NCBI GenBank assembly: GCA_964566025.1
Contig: CAZMHF010000003.1
Span: forward strand, 1-64,000
DNA: 64,000 nucleotides
Source: RGIG8306 sp964566025
Lineage (GTDB): Bacteria; Bacillota; Clostridia; Lachnospirales; Lachnospiraceae
Direction of reading: 5' to 3'
Made by a program: the position numbers and the translations under genes. This document shows, piece by piece, positions 62,031-64,000 of this stretch. The notes below the pieces were generated by a model. It was given only the letters and a program-made list of their open reading frames with translations. It made no database searches and was not told where the DNA came from. Every line of letters starts with the position of its first letter. The first letter of the stretch is position 1.

Positions 62031-63473
62031 CTAGTAAGCCTTTCCCCACATAACAAGCTGTGTTGCTGGCTTTTTACAACATACGCACGAATCAGAGATT
62101 TTATGTTGAATATTTGGAATACAACGTGAACCTGCGCCTGTCAGCTCCTTAACTTTGTCTTCACATTCTTCCGAACCACACCACATCGCTTCTACAAATC
62201 CGTCTCCCTTTTCGGTTAACACTTGGTTAATTTCTTCGATTGATGTACATTCGTACGTTTTGTTTTTTCGATTTTCAAGCGCTTTTTGGTAAATGCCCTC
62301 GTGTACCTCTACCAATTTTGCTTTCGCTGTTTCTACCAATTTATCAAGAGCAATTGCCTCTTTTTCTCCATTATGTCTTGTTACCATCACACATTGATTA
62401 TTCTCAATGTCTTTTGGCCCAATTTCAACACGAACTGGAACGCCTTTCATCTCGTATTCAGCAAATTTCCATCCTGGTGAGTTATCACGATCATCTAGTT
62501 TTACGCGAATTCCGCTTTCCTTTAATGTCGTAAACAATTCATTTGCCTTCTCTAAAACACCTTCCTTAAACTGCGCAATTGGAACAATCACCACTTGAAT
62601 TGGTGCTACAGCTGGTGGAAGGACAAGCCCATTATTGTCGCCATGTGTCATGATGATTGCGCCAATTAGACGGGTTGTCATCCCCCATGATGTTTGAAAT
62701 GGATGAACAAGCTTATTTTCTTTATTTGAATATTTAATATCAAATGCTTTTGCAAAACCATCTCCAAAGTAATGGCTTGTTCCTGCTTGCAAGGCTTTTC
62801 CGTCATGCATTAGCGCTTCAATGGCATATGTTGCCTCTGCGCCAGCAAATTTGTCACTTTCTGTTTTGCGCCCTTTTACAACTGGAATGGCTAAGGATTC
62901 TTCACAAAACTCTGCATAACAATCGAGCATACGCTCGGTTTCCTCGATTGCTTCTTCAGCAGTCGCATGAATTGTATGTCCCTCCTGCCACAAAAACTCT
63001 CTTGAACGCAAAAATGGACGCGTTGTTTTTTCCCAACGAACAACAGATACCCATTGGTTATATAGTTTTGGTAAGTCACGATACGATTGAATGATGTTGG
63101 CATAATGCTCGCAAAATAATGTTTCTGATGTTGGACGAACGCAAAGTCGCTCTTCTAATTTTTCAGATCCGCCATGTGTCACCCAAGCAACTTCTGGTGC
63201 AAAACCATTTACATGGTCTTTTTCCTTTTGAAGTAGACTTTCAGGTATGAACATTGGCATATTAACGTTTTCATGTCCCAGATCCTTGAACATTCCATCC
63301 AAAATACGCTGAATATTTTCCCAAATTGCGTAACCGTATGGACGAATCACCATACACCCTTTTACACTTGTATACTCAATCAATTCTGCTTTTTTTACGA
63401 TATCCGTATACCATTGTGCAAAATCTTCATCCATTGATGTAATCGCTTCTACTAATTTTTTTTCTTTTGCCAT
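62031..63473 (-). CDS. proS: prolyl-tRNA synthetase, eukaryote/archaeal-like
   Basis: A class II synthetase of 480 aa. Motif blocks include CMVIRPYGYAIWENIQ, RPTSETLFCEHYA, RPFLRSREFLWQEGH (motif 2) and LQAGTSHYFGDGFAKAF. It lacks the large editing insertion of bacterial-type ProRS and has a Cys-containing C-terminal domain (WCGSEECEDKVKE, SCVCCKKPA), as in the archaeal/eukaryote-like form used by many Firmicutes. ATG 63473 behind CAAAGGAGA is the start; the frame runs on upstream to 63542 into the T-box terminator. Confidence 0.95.
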   Translation of the reverse strand: MAKEKKLVEAITSMDEDFAQWYTDIVKKAELIEYTSVKGCMVIRPYGYAIWENIQRILDGMFKDLGHENVNMPMFIPESLLQKEKDHVNGFAPEVAWVTHGGSEKLEERLCVRPTSETLFCEHYANIIQSYRDLPKLYNQWVSVVRWEKTTRPFLRSREFLWQEGHTIHATAEEAIEETERMLDCYAEFCEESLAIPVVKGRKTESDKFAGAEATYAIEALMHDGKALQAGTSHYFGDGFAKAFDIKYSNKENKLVHPFQTSWGMTTRLIGAIIMTHGDNNGLVLPPAVAPIQVVIVPIAQFKEGVLEKANELFTTLKESGIRVKLDDRDNSPGWKFAEYEMKGVPVRVEIGPKDIENNQCVMVTRHNGEKEAIALDKLVETAKAKLVEVHEGIYQKALENRKNKTYECTSIEEINQVLTEKGDGFVEAMWCGSEECEDKVKELTGAGSRCIPNIQHKISDSCVCCKKPATQLVMWGKAY

Positions 63474-63504
63474 GATGTCTTTCTCCTTTGATAAATAAAA
63501 AATG

Positions 63505-63748
63505 AAAAAAGCGCCGAGGAATCGTCCTCTTGCTTTACACAAGGGACCGATTTCTCGGCGGTACCACCCTAATTAACGATTGCTCGTTCACTTTCATTTG
63601 CGTTAACGCCGCATACGTTGCGCTTTTCCACATGGTTCACGCAAAGCTCCAAGGCAGGTTCCTCATTTCCTCCATGGAATCTTTCAGCAACCGATTCCTC
63701 TCTGTTATGGTGCAAAAACAAGTACTAATCTCTTCATCACTTTGTGTT
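63505..63748 (-). ncRNA. T-box leader, Pro specifier
   Basis: On the minus strand: AACAGAGAGGAATCGG, the loop GCTGAAAG, the specifier context GGAACCUGCC with CCU (Pro) at 63656-63658, and the T-box AGGGTGGTACCGCCGAG (63554-63570), whose UGGU bulge is at 63563-63566. The terminator pairs CGCCGAGAAATCGG with GATTCCTCGGCG and ends in six T. It controls proS and probably cca. Confidence 0.93.
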
Positions 63749-63777
63749 ATCATACGATTCTATTTTGCATTTGTCAA
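63749..63777 (-). promoter_or_regulatory. promoter of the proS T-box
   Basis: Minus-strand TTGACA (63772-63777), 17-base spacer, TATGAT (63749-63754). Confidence 0.85.
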
Positions 63778-63781
63778 CTAC

Positions 63782-64000
63782 CTAATCGTCTAATCCTGCA
63801 AACGCCTTCGCACTATTTAGTCTCGGTATATACAGCCAGCCTTCTTTTTTACGCTCTAGGCCTTTAACCTTAATCCATTCTTTTAAATCCGTATACGTAA
63901 ATTCAATTTGCTCTGGCGAAAAACAAGTTTGCCTACTCTCTAAATCACATTCCTCGTAAAGCACCAATTCAATAACCGTTTTTGTTTGATTACGTTTCCC
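63782..64000 (-). CDS. C-terminal end of an SH3-like-domain protein (cut by window edge)
   Basis: The last 72 codons of a gene that enters from beyond the right edge, open in frame to base 64000. The sequence FTYTDLKEWIKVKGLERKKE followed by GWLYIPRLN resembles the C-terminus of the lipoprotein at 4373-5530 (ATKWLQIKGLDDGVIGWCRLEE), so it is probably a related surface protein with a small SH3-type domain. The stop at 63782 lies just before the proS promoter. The rest of the protein is not visible. Confidence 0.65.
   Translation of the reverse strand, partial: GKRNQTKTVIELVLYEECDLESRQTCFSPEQIEFTYTDLKEWIKVKGLERKKEGWLYIPRLNSAKAFAGLDD

Overview
The window is low-GC DNA of a Clostridia-type Firmicute, most likely a Lachnospiraceae-like gut or rumen fibre degrader. 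The reasons are T-box-controlled aminoacyl-tRNA synthetase genes, an L10 leader, a bacterial type-2 isoleucyl-tRNA synthetase, the order mreB-recD2-comF, many lipoproteins with Thr/Ser/Glu-rich linkers, and a beta-glucan/xyloglucan hydrolase operon. A run of exactly 100 N (58284-58383) shows that it comes from a draft scaffold. No tRNA, rRNA, CRISPR array, prophage or transposase gene was found.

Layout. 1-4350 (minus): glycogen phosphorylase (cut by the window edge) behind ileS with an Ile T-box. 4373-7449 (minus): a lipoprotein and an NlpC/P60-like secreted protein whose leader holds four perfect 15-bp repeats. 7493-11995 (minus): a five-gene surface operon with two TasA/camelysin-like proteins, a SipW-type signal peptidase, a two-part TasA-like membrane protein and a thioester-domain adhesin. 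12106-15941 (plus): pncB, malQ, plsC. 16059-19588 (minus): rpmG-secE-nusG-rplK-rplA-rplJ-rplL with promoters, the L10 leader and terminators; rpoB does not follow. 19619-22307: two DegV genes and a tyrosine phosphatase. 22308-22674: a structured intergenic region with a candidate minus-strand small RNA. 22675-26641 (plus): mreB, recD2, comF.

26651-37294 (minus) is one compact six-gene operon: alkaline phosphatase, GH31 alpha-xylosidase, GH3 beta-glucosidase, SGNH esterase, CBM2-GH5 and GH5 lipoprotein. It faces a divergent AraC regulator followed by glf. The two GH5 enzymes would cut polymer at the cell surface, the esterase would deacylate it, and the cytoplasmic GH31 and GH3 enzymes would finish the oligosaccharides. 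The promoter core of this operon shares a 12-bp block with the promoter of a separate GH26-like gene at 51077-52540.

39555-47684 (minus) holds a polyprenyl sugar transferase, a trigger-factor-like lipoprotein, topoisomerase IV (parC, parE), xpt and a small alarmone synthetase. 47835-50946 holds a hemolysin III-family gene, a CAP-domain surface protein bracketed by inverted hairpin-rich repeats, and a second trigger-factor-like lipoprotein. 52609-59376 (minus) is a tight operon: a LiaF-like membrane protein interrupted by the gap, a DUF2142 protein, a tandem GT2 glycosyltransferase, a Card1-like CARF-nuclease and an HD hydrolase. The window ends with a DUF815 ATPase, cca, proS with a Pro T-box, and the 3' end of a gene related to the lipoprotein at 4373.

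The leads most worth following are the Card1-like CARF-nuclease with an HD partner and no CRISPR system in view, the thioester adhesin encoded with TasA-type subunits and SipW instead of a sortase, the inverted hairpin repeats around the CAP gene, and the candidate small RNA upstream of mreB.
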